Of a DNA stretch of 64,000 nucleotides, positions 35,226 through 47,977 are shown one piece after another. Below the pieces are notes generated by a model, which saw only the letters and a list, made by a program, of their open reading frames with translations, did no database searches and was not told the origin of the DNA. Numbering within the stretch: the stretch's first letter is position 1; each line of letters begins with the position of its first letter. The stretch lies in contig QAOA01003658.1 in the NCBI GenBank assembly GCA_003255065.1, positions 1 to 64,000 on the forward strand. The letters run 5' to 3'. Both the position numbers and the translations under genes were made by a program. The DNA is from Cercis canadensis. Lineage: Eukaryota > Streptophyta > Magnoliopsida > Fabales > Fabaceae.

Positions 35226-36956
35226 ATGCTCCATTTCTCTGCTTCTGCTTGCTGCAACAGCTTGGTACCTCCACCACCATCTCTTCGCCCAACCATACCC
35301 ATAAGAAGACACACCACTCTTACAACTTTTGCTGCAAAATCTGGAGGATTTTCACTTAATTCGGTGTGTGCGCTTCTGAGATTATAGTTTTATATAAACA
35401 ATTTCAATATTAGAAGAACAATATGGAAATTAAAGATATAAATTTGGCATGCTGTTTGCAATTTGTCATGAAAATTTCTGGTTTGGAAAATTAAATTTTT
35501 ATTCAGAATCACCATTGTGTTTGAGTTGTAGGCTTCCATTTTCAATAACGTATAGTTATTTTTTCTGCCCTTTGAATCTGCCTGCAGATACTGAAAAGAT
35601 GTGAAACTTGTGGAGGCAAGGGTGCCATAGACTGCGCTGGATGTAAGGTGCTAAGCTAAGTGCTATCCTTTAAACCTCTTTCTGTTAACTACTGCGTGAT
35701 TGAATTATAATACACTTTTTTTAATTTTACATCTTGAGTTTACTAAATCTAGAATATCTACAGCTTACGAATTTCAACAATATATCTTGAAACACAATGT
35801 TCTGAAAATTTCTAAAATTATAAACTAATTATTCAATATTACAAGTAGTACTGATACTATAAACATAACTAAGATAATTTAGGTCATGTATTTTATAAGT
35901 CTTGAATATCTATTAAGTAAAATAAACGATACAAATCATTTTAGTTATCAATTTTACTTCTTGTGTTAAATAACAAGCCAAAATTATATAATATGATAAA
36001 ATTTATTAAATGGATAATGTGTATATATGTACACTTCGCTCAAATTGTGACAGGGGAAGCATTAGTATAGGAGTTTGTGTGATGAATTTGTTATCAAGAG
36101 AGCGAAATATGAATCCCTTTGTCTGCACTTTTCAAGCATTTTCTAGCTACTAAAGCGCAATTAAACATGTTCTTGAGTTAAATAAGAAGTAATTGCCTTA
36201 TTGTGGTGCAGCCTTTCTCCTCCAGTCACGAACCATGCTTGGACCTTGATAAATAATGAAGAATTCTTTAGTAGTTTCACTGAATTTTTGCAGGACAATA
36301 CAGAAGGTAGTGAAACTAAGTTTAAAAGGCCAGGGCAGGTAAATTAGGAAATAAAATTGAAAAAGGCCATGGCAAGTATCAATTTAGTCAATAAATTTCA
36401 CGTAAAATTATTGACGAATCCAGAAATAACATAATTACATAATGAGGAGCCAAACTATAAAAATGGACAGACTCTCAAGCATTTTCTTTTAGGGATCTGA
36501 TGAAAATGTGGGGGGTGGCCAGGGGCACTGACCCCCTTAGATCCATCACTACATAAAATGGTAATCCTAAAAGTTTATTTATGTGCAATTGACTTATGAT
36601 TTACACTATTCTTCTATATTATCAAGGTACTTATAACTTGTACTAATCCCTTTCTTACCAGCTGATAAAGATTTCTTGAAACAATGCTACTTTGCTTTGA
36701 CAGGGGACTGGAAAGAACAAGAAGAATGGAAATATCTTTGAACGATGGAAGTAAGTTCTTCTATCTTGTATTTTTTAGGATAAAGAAAATTCATGACTTG
36801 TATGCAATTACACTCGAATAATTTATTATTGTTCATTATAAATCAGCTTCTGAAATGTATTGGTTTAGATGTTTTGACTGCCAAGGATTTGGGCTGAAGA
36901 GTTGCCCCAGCTGTGGACAGGGAGGGTTAACACCAGAACAAAGAGGAGAAAGATAG
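35226..36956 (+). CDS. Small DnaJ-type zinc-finger protein (BSD2-like), probably plastid
   Basis: Four exons (35,226-35,363; 35,588-35,647; 36,704-36,750; 36,869-36,956) join in phase through GT-AG borders to 110 codons. The first exon is a Ser/Pro/Arg-rich putative plastid transit peptide ('MLHFSASACCNSLVPPPPSL'). The rest is a compact DnaJ cysteine-rich domain with four CxxC motifs: CETCGGKG, CAGCKGTG, CFDCQGFG and CPSCGQGG. These should bind two zinc ions. There is no J domain. BSD2 and its small relatives are plastid chaperone-like factors; BSD2 itself assists Rubisco assembly. I believe the nearest Arabidopsis relative is a small BSD2-like gene such as At1g22630, but that is from memory. 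The frame is open and all eight cysteines are present. The 1-kb second intron (35,648-36,703) holds nothing recognisable. Confidence 0.85.
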
Positions 36957-37339
36957 GAGCTTCAATCCAAGAATTGAGATTTCAAATTTGAAAGCTCAAA
37001 AAATTTGTATGACTGGGAAATATAAATTGCCTGTGATTTGCTTAAACTAAGATGAGCACTTACTACCAAGATGTATTTTACATAACACCATTGTACAAAT
37101 GTAAGATCTAAGCCATTTTCATCTATTTGGTGTTGTGCCTTTGTGATATTTTCTGTGCATATTTGTAGTGGCTCAATGAGCCTCAACATGCTAAAGATAG
37201 TTTCAATACTCATTTTATGAGCCCAACATCACCTAAGCCTTAAAGCTTGGTGTAATTACCACTTTACCCTTAATTATGCCAATTCTAATGGCCATTAGTC
37301 ACTAGCTCAGATATTACTAACTTTGGCATCAGAGTTCAG
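36957..37339 (+). other. 3' flank of the DnaJ-type gene
   Basis: This non-coding stretch is probably the 3' UTR plus intergenic DNA. Nothing else is visible. Confidence 0.4.
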
Positions 37340-37960
37340 GTGGCTACCTCACTGTCTGGTCTGAGCTCACGTGCTTCCCTTGTGACACCTGACACTAAGG
37401 CGACCTTGGTGGCGACAATATCCTCTAATATCTTTTGCATGATTCCCATGATTCAACAAGGAACCTTCCTGTATCACAAGCCTTTAAAACCGGCACCTTG
37501 GACCATGGTTTCAGTTGTCTGCTGCATCAGTCAGTGTAGTGGCCCTAATCGCCTATGGCATATGCTCTCCTACTATGATCATTTTGTAACACCCGCAACG
37601 GCAAAAATTACAAAAAGTGAAGTGGGGCTGACAATAACGAGCCTTCAAAAAATAGTAATTGGTAACATCTTTTCAATTCTTACAATGGTGAGTGCAGGCT
37701 TAGTGGAGAAGCAAAGAAGGGCTACTGCTGTCTCACATGGTGCACCGAAGGGGGTAGCATCCATGTCTGTCGTGTGGCTAGCTCCCCAGTTTATACTACT
37801 AGGACTTTGTAAGGTATTCAATATTATTGGACACATTGAATTTTACAACAGTCAATCACCAGAGCACAGAGAAGCATAGGCAATTCCTTGCAATATCTTG
37901 TGCACACAATTATTCAAAAGAATGGCAGATACGGTGACACCAATGCCTCCTTTCCTTGTT
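37340..37960 (+). pseudogene. NPF (NRT1/PTR family) transporter fragment
   Basis: The frame 37,340-37,879 contains a clear C-terminal-half segment of NPF nitrate/peptide transporters: 'QKIVIGNIFSILTMVSAGLV' with 'EKQRRA', then 'SVVWLAPQFILLGLCKVFNI' and 'IGHIEFYNSQSPEH', which belong to late transmembrane helices. After 'PEH' the similarity continues in another frame ('RSIGNSLQYLVHTI', about 37,873-37,915), so there is a frameshift near 37,870. The first 90 codons of the open frame are not clearly NPF. No other exons of the gene were found. This is a truncated relic, probably of the NPF1/NPF2 subgroup. Confidence 0.75.
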
Positions 37961-38574
37961 CATGAGTCATAAAGTGGTGATCTAGGAAGCATGAATATGA
38001 CATTTTGCTGTCGTGTCCCCGTGTTTGACACAAAACAAACATAGATACACCTTGGACATAGCCATGGCACATGTTCGATATGCGTATGGATCAAATAAAT
38101 TTTTTTTTGGCTCAAACAGACACGGCACAGATTAGAACTAACAAAATGAACTCAACTTGATGGGCTAGCCCATATAACCCGAGATTTGGGTTGGGTTGGG
38201 CTGCCAAAATATTGGCCCGTCCCAGGCTGGCCTTTTTTTTTTTTTTTTCAAATCATCACAATAAAATTAGAAGTGTCAGAGACTTACACCATTTGGGGTT
38301 AAAGAAGATAATTCAATTATTCAATCTCACCATTCAAAGCTAATAAAGGCACCTTATGGGAACTATCAACTGTGGTCATTAATCATTATCAAGTGAGGAA
38401 AACAAATGTTGCTTATGGGAACTATAACCTAGTATAACTATACAAGCTATGTGGACTAGCATCTATAATTGAGAAATAATGATTAATTGATTATATATAT
38501 ATATATATGCCATGATTAAACGATGCCTATATAAATCTTCAAAAGATTTTGATAATTCTATTACTATAGACACT
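37961..38574. repeat. Repeat-rich flank with hAT-like GGGCY words
   Basis: A segment at about 38,150-38,240 ('TGATGGGCTAGCCCATATAA', 'GGTTGGGTTGGGCTG') looks like one end of a non-autonomous hAT element similar in style to the one at 24,868. A segment at 38,015-38,120 ('GTGTCCCCGTGTTTGACAC') resembles another dispersed plant repeat. No second end was found for either. A short (TA)n lies near 38,494. Confidence 0.4.
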
Positions 38575-38928
38575 ATATTTTATTCGGGTGTTTTTCCTGG
38601 CATAAAAAAAATATTTTTTAAAAAGATAAAAATTCTTAATTTTTTATTATTGTTTTTTATATTTGGGGATTGGTAATAAAGCAAATCCTAAGCCTAGTAC
38701 ATTGTTAGTCTATCCCACTTATTTTATCTAATCCATTTGGCCCATTCTTTAATATTTAGATTTTTGTAAGTAGTAAATAATAAAAAAAAAATGTGTTAAT
38801 AAATTTTTGTGTCAATAGATCTAGTTAGGCCAATGAGGGAGCAATGATTAGATTTCCCCTACTCCCTATTGGTCTAAGTCTATGCATATTATCTTTATTA
38901 AGTAAATAATTAAATTAACGGGGATTCT

Positions 38929-39130
38929 ATGATACTACGTCAGTATGCCATACTACACTGACGTGGCAAGCATACATAATTTTTATATTTTATTATATAT
39001 AAAATATAATTTATTTAATTTTTTAAACAAATTTAAAAATAGTTAATTTGTACACATGTCATTCATTTATTGGTTATTTCTATGTAGTATGACATACTAC
39101 ATAAATACTAAAAGTATCTAAGAAACCTCC
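38929..39130. mobile_element. 202-bp MITE in the LTR of element A, 9-bp target duplication
   Basis: The flanks are identical TTAAATTAA words (38,920-38,928 and 39,131-39,139). The ends are imperfect inverted repeats (CGGGGATTCTATGATACT and GGAGGTTTCTTAGATACT, 13 of 18 matching). It interrupts sequence otherwise shared by the LTR copies at 57,561 and 41,441. The 9-bp duplication suggests a Mutator-type MITE; the flank is AT-rich, so chance cannot be excluded. Confidence 0.6.
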
Positions 39131-41870
39131 TTAAATTAAAAAGAAGAAAAAAATAAATTAAAAGAAAAGCAATGGAGATGGGTAGTGGAGATTAAGGGGC
39201 AAGATGAGAAAGTGAAACAAAAAGAAATATCTATAGTGGAGTGTGTGGGTGCGTGAAAAAAGAAAGGAGAGGAGAAGTTACAGGGAAGAACTAGAGAAGA
39301 AAGAAATTAACGCAGAGATAGAGGAGAATTGGGAGAAGAACAAGAAAGAAATGGAGAAAAGAGAGAATCAGGATAGAGAAAGGAGATTAGATACAGAGCC
39401 AAAGAAGAATTTGCAAGAGATAACACCAATTCGGGGTTCATTTGGTGGTTTCTTCTAACACCTTAGAAGTCACACCGAGAATATGTTCTCTTCGCCTTTC
39501 TCTTAATGTTAATGTCAAGATTTTCTTGTGAGTTTCGGGATATCCAGGATTCCTGTTTGTGTTTCTCATCAGACTCTAACTTTTATTCACAAATAGATGA
39601 GTCTTGTGATTTTCCTGATATTTATCATGTGATTTGAACTCATTGGATAAATTGATTTTGGGTGATTCATAGAATTACAAACTTACTGTGACCAATGTTT
39701 CATGTTTGATGAGCATTTTTGAATATATAGGTCTTTTGTGCAAGTATTTTGTGTTGATAAGCACTAGGCAAGCATACTGAGAATATTTTTTTTTTAGATG
39801 GGGGAATTTCAATATTTTGTGTTGATTTTTTTGGTTATTGCAAGTGATTCTGAATCATGGAGATTGTATGGATACTATGTGCATGGGGGATGTTTTCGAG
39901 TAAATTTATTCACTATTAGCATGAAAATTTGGTTACCTTTTGGAGTTGATTTGCTTGTGGAATTGGTATCGAATTAGGAGTTGTCTGGGTTTATTTTCTT
40001 CCCCACTTTAAGGATATATTGTGACTGTTTTGAGTATGACTTATGCTTTAGCTTATTCCTATGTTTGTTTTTTAATGACTGTTTTGAGCATGAATTGGTT
40101 GCTGCTTCTGCACTATTTTAAGGCTTTTTCTGTATCAAACTCTACACTGTATGAAGCTTCATTTTCTAGACATTCTCTACATAATCATTCTGTGTTTTCG
40201 GCTACTGTTTCTGCACTACATGATGACATATATATTCTGCACTCCGTACATGTATGAATCATTTGTGATATGGATTATACCTTTTATGGTACGGCTTTCA
40301 ATGAGGATTTTACTATTTTTTATTGATCACTTGGACCATTTGAGAAACAAAATCACATGCAAGTCCCATTTTTGGGTTTGTTAGTGAGCATTGGCAGCAC
40401 TCGATTTCTTTTTTTTAGACGGAGCTACAGAGCTCGAAATTTGACACCGTTTATCTCAATAGAACCATAAGACACGTGTCTTCAATATGTGCAATTTTAA
40501 GAATTTTTACATGTCTACCCTGCTCCCAGTTTCAATCTGAATATGATTGTTCATTGCTGCACTGTCCCTGATGTATTGTCTCTGGCAGTGTTTAGTCTTT
40601 TGTCTCTAATTTGAGCTATATAGCTCCATTTTTCATGATTCTTATCTTGATAGAACCGTAAGACATGTATCTTCGATGTATGAAATCTTTTTCAGTTTTT
40701 CATTGCTTCTAGGTCTAATTCGAATGTGGCTGTCTTGGGTATTATTAAGATTTGTTTGGATCTATTCTTGTTTGGTTATTGGCACTGTTTGTGGTCTATT
40801 TTCTCCCTTGTTGTTTCAATTGGATTTTAAGGTTGTTTAGAACTTTATTTTTTTTGTCCTTAAGTTCTTTTCTTTTATTTTTTTCTTTCATAATAAGTAG
40901 TTGTTTGAGCATAGAAAATGAATTAGAATTCAATTGCTGCTTTGAATTATCTACTAGATATTTTACCTTGAAGTTAAGGACTTTTTGAATTAGTTTCAGT
41001 GTTGCTCGCCCAAGTTTAAGTGGCTATTCTTGGCCTACTTGCATGCTTTGTTTAAATTATGCTTTAGTAGATTTTCTTTGGCTACTTTGGATTTGTTATG
41101 GGTTTGTTTCTTTTGTTGTTTCTGCACTATTTTGGTTGATGTCTTTCTTTTTTTTTTTTTTTTAACTAATTGCAATTTTCATGAGCACATGAGTTTCTTT
41201 TTCCTCTTTATAGACACTAGTGAGGCCATGTGGTATGTAAGCAGATCCCCTTTCCCAAGCCGGAGGATGTGAGAACGATCTGAGTCCCAAGCAATTGATT
41301 ATTTCACAAAATGGGTAGAAGTTACTTCTTATGGGCAACCTAAGAGGATCATCACAGATAATGGCTCAAATTTAAATGGTGTTGACATACAAAAGTTGTG
41401 TGAGAAGTTTACAATTAAGCATCATAATTCTTTACTCTATTGTAGACACCGTATTTTGTCCACGTCTTTTTCATGGTATAAAAAATTTTGAATTTTTTTT
41501 TCAATTTCTAATTAGTGATTTTTATATTGTTGTTTAGGCTTTTGTGATGAAGCAAACCCTAGGCCTAGTCCATTGTTAATTTAGTCTATTTTTTTTTTTT
41601 ATTATCTAAGCACATTTAGCCCACTCTTCAATAATTAAATTTTTGTAGATAATAAATTAATCAAAAAAATTAGAATTTTTTTTTTTTTTGTAAATCGGTT
41701 TTTGTGTCACTAGATTTAAGGGCACCAATAGGAAAGCAAGGAATAGATTTCCTCCTTTCCCTATTGGTCTAAATCCATACATTATCTTTATTTAGCAAGT
41801 AACTAAAAAACAAAAAGGAAAAGACCAAATTAAAAAGAAAAAGTAGAGATGGGTGGTGGAAATTAAAGGG

Positions 41871-44800
41871 TGTAGACATCATATTTTGTCTAGATTTTTC
41901 TTATGGTTTAAAAATATTAAAAAAAAAAAATTCTTAATTTCTAATTAAATTTTTTTTTAATTGTTTGGACTTTTGTGATTAAAGAAACCCTAAGCCCAAT
42001 TCATTGTCAACTTAGCCCATTTTCTATTTTAAGCTTATTTGGCCCATTTTCGTTTTTTAATTTTTGAAAATAGTTGATAAAATATATAAACAAGTTTTGT
42101 TAATTAATTGTTGCATCATTGTTTCTAAAGGAGCCAATAGGAGAGCAAAAAATAGATTTCCTTTTTTTCCCATTGGTCCAAGCTTTATTTATCCTCTTTT
42201 TAAATTGAATAAATAAGCAACTAAGTAAATAAAAGAAAATAAAAAAAAGAAGAAAGGAGTTGGGCGGAAGTTACTAAAAGGGCAAAATAGGAAACAAGAG
42301 AAAAACACATAGAGAAAGGGGGAGAAAGCATTCAGCAAAGGGGTAAAAACGGTTTCCTCTGGGAGAGAGTGATACACATAGAGCAAAGGAAGGAAAGCAT
42401 TAAGCAAGCAACAGAAGCATAAATCTTTTTTTCTTGAGAGAAAACAGAGGGCAGAAACGGTTTCCTGGATTGAAAGCATAACCAAAAGAAAAGAGAGAAT
42501 AGAACAGAGAATAGAGACCCAGGAGAGCATTGAGAAAAGGAAGAATCTAGGTACGATTTTGTTCCCCCTTCTCTTTGATTCAAAGCTTAATGAATTTGAT
42601 TGATCTATCCTATGTTAAATTTTAGTCTACATTGCTGAGTTTAGAGAGTTACATAATTATTTTAATACTTTTGCTCTTGATGCCATACTATCTATGCCTT
42701 TCTGATTCTATTTATAATAATTTGGGGTATTTAGATGATGTTTGTCCTTGCAATTTATGTAATAAAATAAGTTTTACAAGACTTTACGGAATGTCCATTT
42801 AATCTTGAGTTAAGATAAAGGGTTTGAGTTCCATTTTCTTTGAAATCTAATGTTATGCATGTATGAGGTGATGTGTTTATGGTTCTAGTTATAGTTTTTA
42901 TTCATTTGTACAGAGCACTTTGACTTCAAGAGATAACCTCACAGTCTTTGTTCTCCTTATTCCATTTTGCTTAATTTTGTTGTTTGACTGAACTCTAAAG
43001 TGTTTTGTGCTATGGGAGATGTTGGGAATCTAAAAATGTGGCTTGCTAAAGGTTCAGTTTGCTGCCATGTGTGACTGAACTCTAAAGTGTTTTGTGCTAT
43101 GGGAGATGTTGGGGATCTGAAAATGTGGCTTGCTAAGGGTTCAGTTTGCTGCCATAAGGTCAAGAATTTTCTATATATTTGTCTTGTTTTGGTTAATTTT
43201 CATTGCTGGTTTTTTTTTTTTCTTTGTATAGAAATACAGTTGGATTTGAAATTTTGTCAATAGCCATGGTTTGGCTCCATTCCCCCCTTTGTAAGTATGT
43301 TGGCTCATCTCTAAAAATGTCATTCCTCATGGTTAACTTCATTCCATCTTCATGAGTTCATCATGGCTGTTCTTTTCATGAATTGTTAAGTTGATCGAGT
43401 TATTATTTATGCATTCCGAGCACTATCTTGCATGCCAATGTGATTAAGGTTTAAGATATGATTTATTTTGTTTTGGTGGCATGTTTAAGGGTTTGTTTTG
43501 GGGATCAATTTAGGAGGTTTACCATGTTTCTGCTAAGATTTGAAATGCAGCAACTTTGGCCCATTTTCATTGCTATCCTATTATGTTTTCATACAGCTGC
43601 TTTGGGTATGTTTTGTTATTTTTTGGTGCATTTTCTTCAGCATTTTGGTTCATCTTTATACTGCGGTTGTGGGTTTGTTTTGTGGCTGTCTTGGTGCATT
43701 TTCTCCTACTTTTTGATGCATTTTACTATTGCTGTTCTAGCATATTTACATTGTTATTTTGAGCTGATTTCATTGTTGTCTTGAATATTAAATGAGGACC
43801 ATTTTAGGGGGCTGTTTAAGAGTAATTCTGTTGAGTAAGTTCATGGTTGTAAGAGGTCATTTTGTAGATGGATGGTGTTTTGTTTGGACCATAAATGATA
43901 GCTGTTTGGCACACTACTTCAAGGTTTTGTGACTATTTTGAACAAGAGTTGGTGTTTTGAACATGTGACTGTTTAGCATTTATCTCTATTCTTAATTCCC
44001 TATATCATCTTTCATTAGGTCATTAAATTCTATGTCTTAAGTGAGTTTGATGTTTTCTTCTTACTTTGTTAAAAGAACTATATAAAGTGTGAATTCTCGG
44101 ATGCTGTCAGACAGCTCTGGCAGTAGGCGGTGTTTGATTTGTTTCTGGAGCTACAGAGCTTAGAATTTAGCACCGTTGGTCTCATTAGAACCGGGAGACA
44201 TGTATATTCAATGTATACAATTTTCATAATTTTTTCATACCTAGTTTACTCCCAGTTTTGGTTTGAATATAGCTATTCAATGTTGTGCTGACACTGATGC
44301 CCTGTCTCTAGCAGTGTTTAGCCTTTTATTTCTTTCTAGAGTTATACAGCTCCTAATTACATGGTTCTTGTCTCTTTAGAACCATAAGATGCATGTATTC
44401 AATGTGTCTAAATTTCATATTTTTTTTATGTCTAGTTTATTCCCAGTTTGAATGTGAATATGACTATTTTTCTGCTCTGTCAGTGCTACTAGTCAGCACT
44501 GGCGGCGCATCGTATTTTGTCTCTAGTTTAAGTTGTATAGCTCCTAATTAAGTGATGTTGATCTTATTAGAACCATAAGATGTGTGGCTTTAATGTATGT
44601 AATTTTTAAAAGTTTTACATGTCTAGTTTACTCTCAGTTTTGGCTCGAGCACAGCTATTTCAAATAACTGATGAATATGTGAATTCTTTGGACTTCCTTC
44701 GAATTTATCTCTTGATAAGGATGATGGTTTTGTGCATGTTTGGTGGCTGTCCTGGTGTATTATACCTCATTTCTCGGTGTATTTTATTTATGTGTTTAGC

Positions 44801-46045
44801 TGCCATTCTAGTACCATTCTTATGTGTGATGGATTCTTTTTCTATTCCAAGGCATTTTGAAAGTTGTTCTTTGCATCTCTTGAAGTGTTACTTGAGTGTA
44901 TTTGTTTTCTAGTATTTTTACTATTTCACATTTGTTTTTGTCTATTGTTTAAGGTCCTATTTTCCTTGTTGTTTTAGTTTTATTTTCTTTACTTTTTGCA
45001 TTGTTGTTTGGGTTTGTTTGATATGTTATTCGGGTACACTTTTTAACTATTTTGGAGGCTATTTACTAGTTTAGTTTGGGTGCTGTTTTGAATATTAGTT
45101 GGGGGCTATTTTGGATTTAGTTCTCATGTATTGTTTGTACTATTCTAAGGGTTGTTTAGGGTTTGATTGTGCATTTTTTTGGATGATTTTGAATTATTCC
45201 TTTTGAAACATGTGGAGATTAAATGTGTAGGTCACTTAAGTAGATTTCTTTTAAGTCTTTAAGTCTTGCCTAACCTGTGTTTTGGTGTATTCATGAGTAT
45301 CTTTAGATACAAATCATGGTAATTGTGAGTATGAGCGATTTGGAAAGCCCAACCAGAAGATAACTAGCTGCAAGCTTGGAGCAAGAATGATGTTTTATTT
45401 AATTCTTTTTTTAATTTTTGATGTAAATTAATATTTATCTGTACCTAGATCTTGAGACAAGTTTTGTAATACTTAAAATCACGCATTTGCATTGCATATA
45501 AAAAATATATCTATGTCATGTAGTATTTGCATGCTCCTTCACTTATTATGAGAGGATAGGATGAGTCAGTCCTATCTGGGATGCCTTTCTCTATCTGACC
45601 TAGGTGAAGGTAGCACCACCCTAGACGGTTGCTTTATGCAATGAAGGAGTGGAAGGATTTAGGTCTCAGTAGAAAAATCATGCATTGCACATTTAAATTC
45701 TTCATTTTTATTTTCGTCAAATATTCTTGTAATCATTCATTATTTTGAGGTAAATAAAATACCCGTTTTTGGCCATATTATGTTCGCACAATTAATTTAG
45801 GGAAACCGTCTTTAGATGGATGTTGTGGGGGTGCCTAACACTTTCTCTACGCATAAACAGACTCCTGAACCTTCTTTGGTTCGTAGACCGGTGTTTTTAT
45901 TTTTATTTTATTTAAAAAGGGATTTTTCAATTATTCCCCATTTTCCTAATACAATTGGTGGTGATTCCAAGTTTTCTTTCAAAAACTAATCTTTTTATTT
46001 AAGTTTGCCATCTGCGTGGTGGCGACTTTCGGGTATGTTGTGACA
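41871..46045 (+). mobile_element. Element C: solo LTR (4,175 bp) inside element B, exact AAGGG duplication
   Basis: It starts TGTAGACATC (41,871), ends GTATGTTGTGACA (46,045) and is flanked by AAGGG on both sides (41,866-41,870 and 46,046-46,050). The sequences either side join to the expected LTR text of element B. Internal features shared with A and B include the repeated 'GAGCTACAGAGC'/'AACCATAAGA' units (44,100-44,640) and the 3' zone with 'GGGGGTGCCTAACACTTTCT'. A two-copy tandem repeat of about 76 bp lies at 42,995-43,155. There is no internal coding region: a solo LTR of the Tat/Ogre-like family. Confidence 0.85.
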
Positions 46046-46647
46046 AAGGGTAAAATGAAAAATTGATGGGAGAAAGGGGAGATATCTAGAGGAAAAAAAG
46101 AGTGTGCATGGGAGAGAAAAAAGCAAAAAGGGAACCGACTGAGAGAAGAGCATAAGCGTGAAAGAGAGGAGAAAGAGGAAGGAAGAAAGAGACCTAACAT
46201 GGAAGAGAAAGGGGAGAGGAGATTGAAATAGAGAAAAGAACAAGAGAGTTTGAGTGAAAGAAAAAACCAAAAGGGAAAAGAGAGAAAGAGAGAGACCAAC
46301 AGCAGAGAGAAAATGATTTGGTGAGCTCGACGACAGACACATTCCGATTTTGTCAATAGTGATAGACCAACAAAGATCAAAGATTCTGCCCATACGAACA
46401 CTCAGGTATAACTCACCCCCTCAAATCTGAATTGGGTCTTAACGGGTTTAGATATTGCTATTCTAATACTGTTGCATTTTGGGGTATGATTCTATATCCC
46501 TGTATTTGTGATTCAGTGGTTGTTCATCGAGTTTTAATTGATATTATGTATTTTCATTATTTTTTTTTTGTATTTCTTATACATATTGAAATTCTTTAAT
46601 TGTGGCTTTGTTACTAGTTTTGCTGTGTGCTAGATAAGAATATAATG

Positions 46648-46651
<4 letters not shown>

Positions 46652-46691
<40 letters not shown>
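46652..46691. repeat. (TA)n microsatellite
   Basis: About 20 uninterrupted TA units lie within the LTR sequence of element B. Confidence 0.95.
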
Positions 46692-46692
<1 letters not shown>

Positions 46693-47977
46693 CAATGCAA
46701 ATGGTGTTGCTTTTAAGATTTGGGTAAGGGATAATTGTCAAGGATAATTTGTGTGAAGTTTGAATTCTTATCACAGCTCTCTTATTGCTCATTCGAGTGT
46801 TATGATATTTGTCTTTGTTCTTTAGAGCATGATGTTCATATTACCGAGATCTTCCCCCATATAATTTCCCTATTTCTAAGATCTATTTGATTAGCTCTAG
46901 TTGTTTTCTTTATTTACTTCCTATTTTGAATGTTGAATCTCTACTGGTTGCTCATAGGTTTTGGATTGTGGTTTTTTATAGATGTTCTGTAAACATGTCT
47001 TCTTTGATTTTGTTAGTAGTTTATTTAGGGATTTCTCAAGGTCATGATTGATGTTTTTATGTTAGTTTTATTTGCTTTTCTGGTTAGTCTTCTCTGCTTG
47101 GTTTTTTTTTTTTTATGGTAATATTTATGGATTGGAAGCTCTCTTAATAATTGTTGTTTGGGTCTATTATCCCCCTTTGTGAGTATGATGTTCTATCTCT
47201 AAAACTATTATATCCACTGGTTATCTTTATCCCGTCCTCATGAATTGATCATTGTGTTTCGGGGTCTATTTGCTAGGATGATTTAAGGGGAGGTTTTGAA
47301 TTCTTCCTATGTACTTTTGGCATTACTTTGGAGCTGTTTTGATTTATTCCCTTGCTATTGTAATGCTAATTTGCTGAGGTTAATAGTGCACAGTTTCTAG
47401 AGCTGTTTTGTTGTAGTGTTTTGCATGCTAAATAGAAATTTATTATGTTGTTATAGGGACTGTTCTGGTTTAAAGTGCATGGCTGTTTTCTTGGAAAATA
47501 ATGGTCACCTTGTTTATGTTTTAGTTAAGCTTCTTTAGGCTTGTCTTAGGCACATTTCATGCATGTCCCCAACATCAATTTTATGCCCTGTTGAGACTGT
47601 TTTTGAACCCATGATTGGTTGTTGTTATGTTTGCTTTTATGCCATAGCATGGTTCTTTTTTAGCAAGACTTAGCCAATGTTGGGATTGGTTTGCGTGGCA
47701 GTGTCAATGCATGATCAAGGGGCTCTGGGATGTTGATATTTTGGTGCATAATCAAAGGGGTTTCATGTTAGTTCATATTGTTATTTTAGGTGTTGTTTTA
47801 AGGTTGTTTTGGGTGTTATTCTGGTTCATTTTGGTTGGTTGTTCTGTGCATACCTTGTGCTGCATTTGGTTTACTTTTCTCATGCCTTGAGAGTTGTTTA
47901 GAAGTGTGTTATTTACTGGTGGGGAAGTTTTAAATTAGAATGGTTTTTGTTTTGCATGAAATGAGCACTTATGTAAC

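Noticed and set aside
36293-36345. Possible extra exon of the DnaJ-type gene between AG and GT
   Set aside because: Including it would insert unrelated residues between the CxxC motifs. Skipping it gives the family pattern in phase.
39243-39458. 71-codon K/E-rich frame
   Set aside because: It comes from a purine-rich stretch of LTR A. The same stretch in B and C gives different frames, so it is not coding.
45979-46401. Two overlapping minus-strand frames of 132-140 codons
   Set aside because: Low-complexity Ser/Leu/Phe text from the complement of a purine-rich LTR leader, with no domain.
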